The notes: generated by a model from the letters alone, not told the origin. A stretch of 64,000 bases of DNA from Zanthoxylum bungeanum (GCA_019454045.1 SKCR01032772.1:1496501-1560500); one strand, 5' to 3'; positions 37,030 through 48,735 are shown, counted from the stretch's first letter. Translations and numbers: made by a program.

Positions 37030-38060
37030 CTTGTCGTATGGAAGGAACTCCTGAACCTTTATCTGGTTCAGTCGACCGGGGACATCCCTCATGAGACTCA
37101 TGTCGAGTCACATTGAAGATCTGGACTTCTTCGGTCCAGACGACACATGTCGAATGAAAGGTACAAATAAACCTTCTTCTGGTTCAGTCGACACTTGTCG
37201 AATGAAATGTACTCCTGAAACTTCATCTGTTTCAGTCGACTGAGGACATCCCCCATAGACTCACATCGAGTCATTTGAATATATAAACCTCATACGGTTC
37301 ATACGACATTTTTCGAAAGAATGATACTTCTGAAACTTCATCTGTTTCAGTCGACTGGGGACATCCCCCATAGACTCACGTCGCGTCATTTGAATATATA
37401 AACCTCTTACGGTTCATACGACTATTGTCGAATGAATGATAATCCTAAAACTTCATCCGTTTCAGTCGACTGGGGACATCCTCTATAGACTAACGTCGAG
37501 TCATTTGACGATTTGAACCTCCTTCTGTTTCAGTCGACATTTGTCGAATGAATGATATTCCTGAAACTTCTTCTGATTCAGTCGACACTTATCGAAAGAA
37601 TGATACTCTTGAATCTTCATCTGTTTCAGTCGACTGGGGACATCCCCCATAAACTCACATCGAGTCATTTGAATATATAAACCTCATACGGTTCATACGA
37701 CTATTGTCGAATTAATGATAATCTTAAAACTTCATCTGTTTCAGTCGACTGGGGACATCCCCAATAGACTAACGTCGAGTCATTTGACTATTTGAACCTC
37801 TTATGTTTCATACGACGGTTGTCGAATGAATGATAATCCTGAAACTTTATCCGATTCAGTCGACTGGGGACATCCCTATAAGACTCACGTCGAGTCGTTT
37901 GAAGAAATGAACCTCCTGCGGTTCATACGACAATATCGAATGAAATTACTCCTGAACTTTATATGGTTTAATCGACAAGGAACACCCCTTATAGACTTTT
38001 GTCGAGTCAAATAGAAGACATGGACTACTCTCGGTCCAGACGACTCAAGTCATGTGCTCC
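37030..38060 (+). repeat. tandem array near the 3' LTR of element C (about 115 and 162 bp units)
   Basis: CAGTCGACTGGGGACATCC or close variants recur at about 37072, 37232, 37349, 37464, 37627, 37742 and 37857. Spacings are 160, 117, 115, 163, 115 and 115 bp. Each unit also carries CACGTCGAGTCATTTGA and GTCGAATGAATGAT. The motif GTCGAATG or its complement continues more loosely from 36170 to 38290. Confidence 0.9.
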
Positions 38061-38309
38061 TAAGTCTTCCTCAAGTTCAGTCTACCAGAGAACTTATATG
38101 GAATCATGTCGAATCAAGTTCCTCAAACATGAACCATATAAGAAACTTTGGCAACCATGTTGAACCGTATATTGACAACAGACGACATAAGGTAATGCTT
38201 ACAGCCATGCATTATTGGCACATGCTCTTACATTTTGTTTAATACGACACATATATAGAAATACTCTCTAAATCAAAAGACTTTTTGACTTAGAGAGTAT
38301 GAGACAAAC

Positions 38310-39402
38310 TGTACGGACCAAAATTGAGCCGAAGGTAAAACCATCTTTTCACCTCAAACCCAACAGTATGCAAGGCCCGAAAGTAAAGACCAAGCCCAAA
38401 GAATTCAGTAATATTGGATTACAATTAAGCTAGAAGCTTAAGGACAAAATCTCTTAATTATATCAACCACATTTTCCCCACTTTGCCTAGCACAAGACAT
38501 ATTCTCACATGCTCAAACTTTTTATCAAGTGTCTGGGCGCGTTGTGGGACTTACGCCAGCTGCCAAAGATGATCCTTTTCATCTATAAATAATAACGCAA
38601 TTCAAGACACAAGGCATTCAATCTTCTTCACTCTAATACAAGCCTATATTCTTTGACACAAGCTCTAAGAATTCCTACTTCCCTAAACACTTGTCACCGC
38701 CCTCACGGCCACCCAAAGAAAGATAAGGTAATAACGAGCCTTGTTTTCACATTTTACTTGTTTACTGCTCATTTCATACTACTATCTTGAGCGTCGGAGT
38801 GCTCTCGGCACCCACCACACCGGTGAGCAGTCTACTCCCGCTCATTCTACCTTTATTTTGCGGGATCGCTAGTGCCCCCAACCTACAAATTCTGATTGTG
38901 GACCTCGGTCGAAATCCAGCATCCAATAGGGGTGGGCATTATCGGATTCGGATCGGATCGGAACGAATCCGAATCCGAATCCGATCCGATCCGAAATGCC
39001 CAAGGCTGTTTGATTCGTTCGGATCGGATCATCTTATCGAACTCGATCTGATCCGATCCGATAATTATCGGATCGGATCGAATCAGATTGGTTCGATCCG
39101 AATTCGAATCGGACCAATTCGATCCGAAATCATCCTATTTCGGATCGGATTGGTCCGATCCGATCCGAATTCGGTGGGTTTGAGTCAAAAAAATCGAGCG
39201 GATCGGATTGGATCGGATAAAATCCTATCCAAAATAATTCAAATTTTTTTTATTTAATATGTAACGACGTCGTTTTGCATATTAAATAAAAAAAATTCGA
39301 TCGGATCGGATCGAATTTTCCGAAATCCGTCGAACCGGACCAACTCGATTCGATCGGATTTACTAATCGGATCGGATCCGATGCCCACCCCTAGCATCCA
39401 CA
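38310..39402 (+). repeat. 3' LTR of element C, carrying a MITE
   Basis: It starts TGTACGGACCAAAATTGAG and ends GCATCCACA. The MITE at 38927-39393 splits the last bases, so the LTR proper is 38310-38926 plus 39402. The preceding purine-rich TAGAGAGTATGAGACAAAC could be the polypurine tract. Confidence 0.9.
38927..39393. mobile_element. hAT-type MITE, GATCGGATCGGAT-rich (467 bp)
   Basis: Terminal inverted repeats TAGGGGTGGGCAT and ATGCCCACCCCTA are flanked by GCATCCAA (38919-38926) and GCATCCAC (39394-39401), an 8-bp TSD with one change. The ends are the same as in the 18740-19384 MITE. The interior is different: it is dominated by iterations of GATCGGATC and GAATCCGAATCC around a short AT core. 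No coding capacity is likely. Confidence 0.9.
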
Positions 39403-39407
39403 ACTTT

Positions 39408-40199
39408 AGTTATGGATTTTTAACCCAGCAGTGTCTCCCACTACTTTACATAATATCGTAATCCCCAATGGAGAACGAGAATTTAATAATTAAATCGAAT
39501 TCCATAGTAAGAGTAGGATCTTATGAATATATTTTGACTCACAGCTTTGGCACGATCTTGCATACGAATATTCATTAGGTAGACAACTCATTATCAATCA
39601 CTCATCATTGACTCCTGATTTTGGTCCTGACCGTTTCTCGTTATGATAGCTTTGGCACGTTCACAAGGAGGCGTATCAAGGCTTCACTTGCCAATAACAA
39701 ACTCAAGCTACCGATGTAGTCCTGACAGCTTTGGCACGTTCAGGATTTCCACTTTCACTTGAATTTATCTAGTATCAATATACATCCGGCATGGATAAAA
39801 TTCTATCAACTACACCATCACTGTTTTGGCACGATCTCAGATGCAGCCATAGAAATTTACCCATAAACTGTATTGACAAGACGGACCAAGAAATATGCAT
39901 CCAATACACGTTACTTTACAGCATTATTTTAAACAGAGATATTCCTCAAGGAAACATTGTTCCACATTAAATGCAGAATTTTAATCTAAACCATTTTCTA
40001 AACAACTCAATTCTATCTTAGAAAACATAACTCAATTTAACCATTAAATTTTCGTTAAATTTCCGTTAGCGTAGAACCGAAAAGTCAATAAATATATAGA
40101 TTACATGCATGTGCAAATATTAAAATTGGATTATATATCATATATCAAGCATGATTAATGTAATGGATGAAAGAATCAGACCTGCTCTAATACCATTTT
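39408..40199 (-). other. 5' leader of element D with four GCTTTGGCACG-type repeats
   Basis: This is the part of the D interior next to its primer site. AGCTTTGGCACG occurs at 39543, 39648 and 39727, with a variant TGTTTTGGCACG at 39822. Spacings are 105, 79 and 95 bp. On the element's sense strand they read CGTGCCAAAGCT and lie 350-650 bases downstream of the primer site. No coding frame is seen. Confidence 0.8.
40184..40195 (-). other. primer binding site of element D (initiator tRNA-Met type)
   Basis: The minus strand reads TGGTATTAGAGC, four bases after the LTR end CCAACA. It differs by one base from TGGTATCAGAGC, the usual initiator tRNA-Met primer site. Confidence 0.88.
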
Positions 40200-43100
40200 T
40201 GTTGGAGTTTTGGGCAAAGGGCGCGGCAGAAGCGCTGTTCGGACGAAATCATAATTTTAAAATTTTTTAAATTACCGAATAATTATTGAATATCTAATAT
40301 GAATAATTCATTCATATTTCACCTAAACATATTTATTTGATATCAAATAACGACGTAAATAGTTAAGAAACGTCGCGAAACTTTTACGAAAATATTTTTC
40401 AGCAAAATGGCATAAAACGTGTTTTTGACCGAACCGACTACCCAATACACATGAGGGCTGCCCAGGTCAGCCCCAATAGTATTAGGGCAATTCATGGGCT
40501 GCCCGAACAATGACTAATTCACTATTTGGGCAGCCGTCACCCGGTTGGCTCAAACGTCACCCGGTAACGCCGTTTTTCACCGTTTTCGCTTATTTCTGTT
40601 AGTCTCTAAGACATGCCACAAGATCCTAAACATGATTATTATGTGTGAAAAATCAAGAAAAGTGGCGGAATCACTTACATTGATTTGGAGAATAATTCGA
40701 TATTTTCCACTTTGGATGAAGCTCCAAGCTTGTTGTTAAAGTTTTTTGTTCCTTGGGTGAGTTTCCCTATCACCTCATTTAACCCTCCAAGTGCTAGCTT
40801 AGTTGAAATTTTGAAGAAAAATTTCACACCCAAAAGAGAGAAGGAATCATCAATGAGCAAGAGAGAAGAGAGTGAATAGTACTTCTCAAAACTTGGTAGT
40901 TGTGTATTTTAAAAGAGTTAAAAAAAATTTCCAACTACTTCCATCAATTATTGACATTTGATGTAAGTGATGTGGTCACACCACATTTAAATTCAAAATT
41001 TGGGTTGGCTTCCTCTACACACAACTAAACTTGGGCTCGGGTTCGTTTAATTCCAATTAAACGAATTTGCCATCGCTATATAATTAAATTCAATTTAATT
41101 AAATAATTATGCCTCGCAAAATTATTACGATAGTCGCTTACGAATTAATTTTAAATTAATTCGTTCGCCCGAATTAAAATCCAATTTTAATTTCGTATTG
41201 AAATCCGATTTCAATTAATATATCCGATATATTATTTTAGCCTCAAATAAATAAATTAAATAGAAAAATCTAATTTAACTATTAAATTTATTTTATCGAT
41301 TAATTCTAAATTAATCGCGTTCTCTCTTATATACGAATTTAATCCCAGATTAATTCTTGCCGCAATTAATCCCAGATTAATTTTCTCTCTCATAATTAAT
41401 CCCGGATTAATTCTATCTGAGTCAAATGTCATTGGTGAATTTTTGGGAAACGACCCAAGAGATTCCTGGATATGTTGGCAGTAAATACGGTTATCGGACT
41501 ATCCGAACATGTGCGTACCATGTACCACGTTCTCACCGATTTACAAGACATGTTTGGCTTCTAGCAAAACACTGTGCTTACCCAATTCTCTAAAAATATT
41601 CACTGAGGAATATCATTTGTATCCGGCGTAGTAATAATAATATTATGTAATGCGTAATACGATCCAATATCGGATGTCACATGTTAGGCCTAGGGCTGAC
41701 TCTGTGTCTTCCCCGTACGAAACATATATCGGATCCCAAGTAACTAATCTCTGTAATCAAAAAGTCATGACCTAGTCATACTATCCCGATAGCTGCAACT
41801 TTTAAGAGTACTAGTTCCGTATCATGTGTGACCATCATCTCCATATGACTGAAGTGATACTCCCATCTTGACATCACATCCAATACACTACGATTCTCAG
41901 TAAACCCAATACAGGCATACACAGAACCTGTTAAAGCTCCATACGACCAGTACCAAAGTAAACTGATTGTCGCAAGTAATAGCGACGTAAGTCTCAGGTT
42001 AAAGATCACATACACCTACCCCGATTCGGATTCCCATAGACATATAGTCATACTACCAATGAGATTCCGAGTGGGTCTATCCAGAGTGAACTGTTCCTGG
42101 TCCAACGGCCAACAGAACCTCTTATTACACTTGCATAAGTATCCAATACCTAAATATATGAGAACTATGCCGTTAAGCTTCCATAACGCGCACAAGTGTA
42201 ATACTAGTCCATTCTGCATTATCAATGTCCAGTCTCGATAATATTTCGACTATGGATATTTAATGATTAAACCGTTCGTGGATTAATATTATCTCATATC
42301 TTATTAATCTGATTTAACCATATAGACTTTTATCATTAATATATATCCAAGTAATCTAATTACAATAATGATAAAATAGTAATTTTCTTTTGTCACATAG
42401 ATAATTTGTACAAAAACACAATGTTCTTTACAAATAGTGATGTTATGGGTCATAATTGTCCAACAATTTCAACTCCGAAATAATTTCCAGCAATTGTTCC
42501 AACACCCAAAACACATCCAATACATTCAAATGACATCTCACAAACAACCCAGTTTTTCCAGATCTGATTTTGCAACAAAAATAATCAATTTTTCATGCTT
42601 TAATCCAACTTTTTCAACTTTAATCTAATTAATCTTAACAGCAACCAAAGTCACCACAAATGAACCACCCAAGAGCAATTTTAGGCATTACAAGAGTGGT
42701 TATAACACTCTAGAATGGCAACATATCATCAAATGATCAAATTGGACAATAATTACAATAATATCATCCAAATCAACTTCACACATGCATATAGCCTTCC
42801 AACTCATCCACCAAATCCAAAAGCTCCAAATTTTTAAGGAAAAAGAAACCCTATAATCATTAGATCATCAAGAAACAAGAAACATGATTTCAAGCTTAGA
42901 GATATTTAGAATTACCTTTAATTCTTTGATTTCCTAAAGTTGTTTCTTGATTTTCTTTATTTCCTTCTTGTTTCATAAAACCAAATTTGAGAGCTATTGT
43001 TTTTGGTGGTGTTCGGCCATAAGCTTCCCATGGAAGCAAAAGAAAAAAAATTTAACTTTAAAAATGGTGATGACCGACTCTTAGGGGCATTATGGTCATT

Positions 43101-44526
43101 TTTAAAAATTTAATCCAATTAAATAAATCAAACTTTATGGTAACAAATCATATTTGCACACATAAAGTTTAATTAATTCATGTCATATGTCACCAATAAT
43201 AATTAAATATTTTTAATAACAATTATGAAAAAATTTATCAATTAATTATTCAAATATTTAACATTTAAATATTTCAATAATTAATTAATATTATTATATA
43301 TGTATTTTATTTACATTAAATAATAAATACATATATTAATGGCATGTGTCAAAATCTCATTTGACAATTAATTAATATGTATATAATCAAATTATGTATC
43401 AAATATAAATATACAATAATTATTAAATGACCAAAATCCCTAATGCATGTGTTATCGTTTAACCATTTAAACGAGCTGAATTAACTAATTTAATCCGGTG
43501 AAGTATTATAAATAATCTGTATTATTTATAATGCGTTGCCCAAATGCTCGACGATTACACTTCATATTGTGAGACTCTCTAAGTTTAGGTTTATCCGTCA
43601 CGAAATCTAATTTCGTGTCCATAATTCATCCACTCATGAATTATGACGACCACGGATAATCTCGCTAAACTATGCAAGTCGAGGTCATTGCATACGTATA
43701 ATCCCTCCATCACAGGCTATCCATATTATACCCGGGATATAGATAAGAACGTCAAATCCTTTCGGTATAATATAGATGACTTTCAAATTTACGATCTCTA
43801 AATAACACTCGGAATTGATTTCTGAAGTTATACCATGGTCATGGATTTACTAGATCTCAAACACGTGTAGGATGCCTATGCCTTGTACACAGGACTGACA
43901 GATTCTATCTTGATATGCACTGGATATCATGAGCATCAGTCCACACCCAACGAACAGGCGGAGGTCTGATCTTGAATAGATCGGTGACGTGACTATCATC
44001 AAAGTGTGGATGATAACTCATATATCCACTGTGGTATCTCAAGTCGAATGATTACTATGTTCGCTTAACTCGAGAAGATTCCTATTGATGTTGGTGTACC
44101 ATCTATTAGGAAATATTCAGTGAGTCGTTCATTGTTTATCAAATAAACACCTACATGTCTATACGACATGTACTGGTCTCAGCGGATTTTGCTAACCGAC
44201 CCGTGTTAGTAAATCTTGACCAAGAACTTTATTTAAGGATATACAACTTATAGTAACGCTTCCCAATGTCATTTACAAACTACGTTGTAACTGCGCACTA
44301 CATTGTAAATTCTAGGGTCTTTGTCTAATATACATGTATAACTAAATCAGATTTAGTTTCAATCTAATCATAATTAAATATCTAATCGTAATTAGATCGA
44401 ATATGTATATAAAAGACAAGAGATGCTACCATTAAATAAATAATATTATGGAAAAAAGAATTGTTCGTATTTATGAATCAGACATAAATACGATCCAGAT
44501 TGGCATTCCGAGCACCAACCCTAATA
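40200..44526 (-). repeat. 5' LTR of element D, carrying solo LTR G
   Basis: Plus-strand ends are TGTTGGAGTTTTGGGC at 40200 and CAACCCTAATA at 44526, where the terminal CA has become TA. Solo LTR G is inserted at 40597-42465. Compared with the 3' LTR it lacks about 60 bp near 44165 and has about 50 extra bp near 44310. Net of insertions it is about 2.45 kb. Confidence 0.92.
40597..42465. repeat. solo LTR G (1.87 kb) in the 5' LTR of D
   Basis: Ends are TGTTAGTCTCTAAGACATG and CATAATTGTCCAACA, flanked by a perfect 5-bp TSD, ATTTC (40592-40596 and 42466-42470). The 3' LTR of D has the empty site near 15990. It contains repeated AATTAATCCCAGATTAATT-type segments at about 41085-41420. The orientation is unclear, since both ends begin TGTT. 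Confidence 0.92.
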
Positions 44527-45662
44527 AGTAAAACGTTGATAAAGATAATCCAATGAATAGAGAGATTCTAGGGTCTGATTTCACCTAGCTATCCCCTATG
44601 TATTTGTTATGCCAATCAATTATTATTCAGTTGCATTGTTTATAAGCCAAGAATCTTAAAGTATTCCACTCCCTCTCCCGAGCAATAGTGAAAAGATTAT
44701 TAATTACCGACTTCGATATCCCTATAAAAATCTAGTAATCAACGTTTCATTACGTTCTGTGATTTTGTGTTAACGACTTCAAATGAACTATATATTCTTC
44801 TGAACTCTTTAAAACTCCTAGGTTATATTCTCTAGATCCTATTCAAAATCCCTCTATCCCGAGTGATAGATTCTAAACATGCATCATCTCAAATTGTGGC
44901 CAACAAACAAGAAGTATTAAACTCAAGAGAATATAAATAAACTTAAATAAAACTTCGTAACAATTAAATTGACAATCAATACATAGGTTCAAACATTGGC
45001 TACATCATCCTCTAGAATTATGGAGTTAGTTCATGACCAGAGATAATAACAATGAAAATAGGGTCATGAATCTAATATAAATTATTTTAGTTTGAAGATA
45101 GAATTTAGAATATTAAACCCGAATCAAATCCATTCGCCTTCGGACGTCACCGCATTCGTCTCCTTTTGTCGCTCTTCAATCTTTCTCTTTGGATCTCTCT
45201 AAAATATGCGTTTTGAGTCTTAAGTTGTGTATTATCCTCCCATTTAGGGTTTTGAACGAGTCTATATATTTATAAGAAAGTCTTGGAGTTCTTGTGCATG
45301 TAAAACTCTAATTTCTGATGATTATGAGGGTCTGACGCAGTGCCGCGGCGCTGGAAAGTGGCGTTGCGGTGCCGAACTCTCGGCATTTTTGTATGTAACT
45401 TTACTGAAGAGGCGTCGCAACGGCAGACAAAAATTCTGGATGTTGATTTGCTTTTCCCGTGTGCTTATGATGCATCCGTAGTGTCCCAAAACACGTACAA
45501 TTGCCCCAAGGTTCATGTTCCAATGCTTCATAACAATATAACATAAACAAACTATAAATACATTAAATGATGCAGAATCTAACAAAATAGTAAACTAATA
45601 ATGCAAGAATAAGTAGGTATAAACCGCACTTATCAATTAAATTTTTAAGATAGTTTCCCATT

Positions 45663-47630
45663 ATAATTTATAATTATTTACTCATCAATCATCATCATTA
45701 TCAGTGCATGTTGATCCTTCAGCTCTCGTTTCGCTTGCACTTGCAGATGCATTGTCGAATAAGTCTTCAAAATCCTTCGGGGCATCTTCTTGTTTCCTCA
45801 GATCAGCTCGGGTTCAATCACCCACATATATTGTTGCTTCTAAACTGTTTGGATGTAATGAAGATTGTCTCGCTTCCAAAATATTACTTCCTAAGCTGAA
45901 GGCTTGCTCAACCGCAACGGTGGAAATAAGTGATGTCAGCACCTCTTTAGCAATAATTGATAATACATGATAGATATTTTAGTGTCGGTTCCACCAATAA
46001 GTACTTGAAAATTTTTATGCACTAAACTTTCAGTAGGAAACTCGAAATTGGTTGATAAATAATTATCTAATTCTGATTTGTTAGTCGTGTTATCCCTATG
46101 TTTTTTATTTCTTTGTAGTAATCAACGATCACATACGCTAAGTATTGAATGTATTACAAATTCACAACTACTAGATTATCCTACTGATTGCAAGTTATAT
46201 ATACTAACATAATCATTAAATAAATCTATTAAATCAATTTTTATTTTATCTATTATTCTTGTAATATTAATTTATTCAGCTATTCCTAAATATTTATAGT
46301 AAAATTGTAAGATACTATTCAAACCTTCTAATTTAAATTTAGGATAAAAAATCGTGGCAATAAGATAAAGTAACATAATATTTTTAAAATAACTCAACCA
46401 TTTTCGTGTTATAACATCAATAACTTCAATTAAAACAAAATCATTAGGATCATAACTTTCAGCATGCTCAGATAGAGTACCGACAATATTCAAACTTTCA
46501 ACAAGAAATAAATGTGTTGTAGGATAATAAACTCCTCTAAAAATATTTGTAGCATCATTAAAAACTTTTAAAAGTTCTAATTTTTTTCACAAATATCCCA
46601 TTGACAAGACAAAAGTGTGATATGTTGAACATATTTGGAAAAAAACTACCTAATACATCTTTGTATTTGAAAGCTTGACATAAAAGAAAATAAGTTGAAT
46701 TCCAACGTGTTGGAACATCTCGTGAAAATTTTACCGATTTAACACCATTTAATTTACAAAACTTGGCTCATTCTCTACTAACTTGAGAATATGACCAAAT
46801 ACAATTAAGTGCAATCTTAATAAGGTCAATGTAAGTTGCTAAAGAAATAAGACCATCTTGAGCACATAAATTAAGGACATGACATGTGCAACGAACATGA
46901 AAAAATCGACCCCCCAAATTTGGTTGGCATATTTCTTTTAAATCTCTAATTGATTCACTATTTACAGATGCATTATCAAAACCAATTGTTAAAATTTTAC
47001 TAAATAAGTCATATTCATCAAAAATTACTTTAATCATTCTATAAATATTTTGTGCAGTATGTTGTTAATCAAAAACTCTAAATGCAATAAGTCATTTTTG
47101 CATGTTCCATGATGCATCAATCCAATGACAAGTCACACCCATGTATGAGCGTGTTTACCAATGGTCACTCCAAATATCAGAACAAATAGAAAGACAACAT
47201 TTAATATCTTTAAACATTTCATTTATAATAATTTTATCATCTTTGTATAATTTAAAAATTTGACGTTTTAATATATTTGTAGTCATTTTACAGGCAACAT
47301 GATTCAAAATATTTTGAACGTAATTAGTAAAAGCAATTTTTTCACTAAAACTTAAAGAAAGATGTGTCATACAAGTAAATTTAGCAAATTCTTCTCTATT
47401 TTTAGCATCAGAATATTTAAATAGATCTAAGGAACTCGTACCTCTACTAGATGATGCGTACCTGCCCATTTGAGTTTGCGTTGTATCAAGTCCAATTTCA
47501 ACGGCATAATGTCTATCCAAGTGCTTGTACATATTGTCATAGCCGCCAGTAAATTTCTAAGATACACCACAATAGTTGCATATTGCTCTTGTACTTTAAT
47601 TTTCAGTCTCGATTAAATAAAAATGAATTT
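45663..47630 (-). pseudogene. hAT transposase (BED zinc finger, RICESLEEPER-like)
   Basis: Read on the minus strand, the BED finger at about 47595-47500 gives AICNYCGVS, a stop, then KFTGGYDNMYKHLDRHY. A linker follows (KFTCMTHLSLSFSEKIAFTN). The RNase H-like core contains MIKVIFDEYDLFSKILTIGF, DNASVNSESIRDL and FFHVRCTCHVLNLCAQDGL at about 46850-47037. VLIEVIDVITRKWLSYFKN and IATIFYPKFKLEGL lie at about 46300-46460. The C-terminal dimerisation region at 45960-45860 reads STVAVEQAFSLGSNILEARQ and SLHPNSLEATI. Such enzymes cut and paste hAT elements in the nucleus. Several stops and frameshifts inactivate it. It is the transposase of the hAT with ends at 15032 and 48030. Confidence 0.88.
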
Positions 47631-48309
47631 TGGAAATATTGGAGGATCGAGCATTAACTTATCTTCTCCGTGTACCGATACTTTAACCGCTCTCTTGAAT
47701 TGGCACATTGAACATGATATTCTCCTATGAGTTTGCCATTTTTTTTTATAAATATTGAATAATGAGAGAATTAATTGAGAATGAGAAATTGAAGATGAGA
47801 GAATTGTAGAAATTGAGAAATGAGAGAATTGGTGTGTTGAAAAAATGAAGAATGACTCATATTTATACATTTTTGAATTATCTTTGTGATACTTAAAATG
47901 CCCATAAACTAGCCGTTGGAACCGTCTGATTTCATTCGGTTCGGCTAAAGACAAACCCTAACCGAACCGAATAAATCTGGTTTCAGTTCCGTTTGGTTAG
48001 GATTCCGAACCAGACCTTTGGCCGAGTCTAAAAATGAGTATTCTGATTAACCGAATTGTGGGTATAAATCCTGGATATAATTCGATATTTCAAGCATAAT
48101 GATAATTATGTATAGAGAGATGAGGAGATAGACAAATAAGATATGCGTGAGATATATATAATATTTGTAAATATCAATTGAATCTTAAGAGATAGAGTTG
48201 ATAAATAACATTTTAATTTTAATTATATATGTTTTATATAACAAATATTTTATTGTGTTCCATTTAAAAAGGACATCTCACAACGTCTGATACATAAAAA
48301 ATAATCTTA

Positions 48310-48735
48310 GGGTTCGTTTGGTATGCTTTTCACATAGAATTTTGTCTAATAGAATTTCTAGAAATAGAGCTTTTAGAAGTAGTGTTTTTGATAAAAAAAA
48401 AAAATAGTAGGTATTTGATTGTGAGTGAGAACTTTTATAAATAAATATAAAATTACTTTATTGGACAATTTATTTATACATTTATTATAAAAATAATGAA
48501 ATAATATTGTTAAATTAAATAAGAGTATTCTAAATAATTTAACACTTAAAAAAAACTTTCTAATCTCTACTCTCAAAAGTCAAAATTTTGAGCTTTTGTT
48601 AGTACAAGCAAAATAACTTTTTAATTCTTAAAAGCTTTACTTAAAATACAACCAAATACTATTAAAAAATTTGAAAAAAACTTTTGGGATTAATAAAACT
48701 CTTTTACGTTTACTAGAAGTCATACCAAACACACT
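48310..48735. mobile_element. MITE-like element with GTTTGGTATG ends
   Basis: GGGTTCGTTTGGTATG at 48310 is matched, inverted, by CATACCAAACACAC at 48721. Further paired segments lie inside (such as TCTAGAAATAGAGC and TTACTAGAAGTC). The interior is AT-rich with no open frame. The GGGTTCGTTTGG terminus is common in plant hAT/PIF-like MITEs. No clean TSD was found, so ends are approximate. Confidence 0.5.

Larger units (their letters stand above)
24564..39402 (+). mobile_element. Tat-lineage Ty3/gypsy retrotransposon C, complete in layout but inactive
   Basis: LTRs lie at 24564-25180 and 38310-39402; the latter contains a 467 bp MITE and is about 618 bp without it. The TSD is GCTTT (24559-24563) and ACTTT (39403-39407), with one change. 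Order: primer site 25184, gag 25263-26810, protease 26826-27365, RT 30480-31254, RNase H and second RNase H 31255-32441, integrase 32499-33728, an antisense gene 36095-33870, a tandem array 37030-38060, then the 3' LTR. A second RNase H domain and an antisense gene after pol are features of the Tat group. Solo LTR A' (27366-30450) splits the protease-RT joint. Many stops and frameshifts show it is dead. It sits in the internal domain of D. Confidence 0.93.
15591..44526 (-). mobile_element. LARD-like LTR retrotransposon D (non-coding), with nested insertions
   Basis: The perfect TSD AGTAA lies at 15586-15590 and 44527-44531. The minus-strand 5' LTR is 40200-44526 and the 3' LTR is 15591-20356. 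Removing later insertions and tandem copies gives LTRs of about 2.45 kb each and an internal region of about 4.3 kb. The primer site (40184-40195) and a polypurine tract (20357-20376) are in the right places. I see no gag or pol in the internal DNA on either strand. Long LTRs with a conserved-looking non-coding interior match the definition of a LARD (large retrotransposon derivative), which would need enzymes from another element. It inserted into solo LTR E. Confidence 0.88.
15393..45635 (-). mobile_element. solo LTR E (Athila-like), split by element D
   Basis: The segments 15393-15590 and 44532-45635 together make a roughly 1.3 kb LTR. On the minus strand it starts TGATAAGTGCGGTTT and ends GCACTTGCGG-like (CTGTACACTTGCGGTACGAT) before CGCAACA. 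It is flanked by ATTAC (15388-15392) and ATTAA (45636-45640), a 5-bp TSD with one change. No internal domain or second LTR is present, so it is a solo LTR. Its style matches the partial LTR of element B at 10009-10745. It interrupts the hAT and is itself interrupted by D. Confidence 0.8.
15032..48030 (-). mobile_element. hAT DNA transposon, inflated to 33 kb by nested retroelements
   Basis: The left end TAGACCCGGCCAA and the right end (read inverted) TAGACTCGGCCAA form terminal inverted repeats, flanked by the 8-bp TSD AAAATGAG. Subterminal DNA is rich in GGTTCCGGTTC/GAACCGAACC motifs on both sides (15050-15180 and 47930-48010), as expected for transposase binding. Its own DNA is only 15032-15392 plus 45636-48030, about 2.75 kb. 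It encodes a BED-type hAT transposase on the minus strand. Everything between 15393 and 45635 is nested inside, in the region downstream of the transposase. Confidence 0.9.

Noticed and set aside
38787..39257. Frame with alternating RI/RSD residues (156 codons)
   Set aside because: It crosses from the 3' LTR of C into GATCGGATCGGAT repeats of the MITE; it is a by-product of simple sequence.
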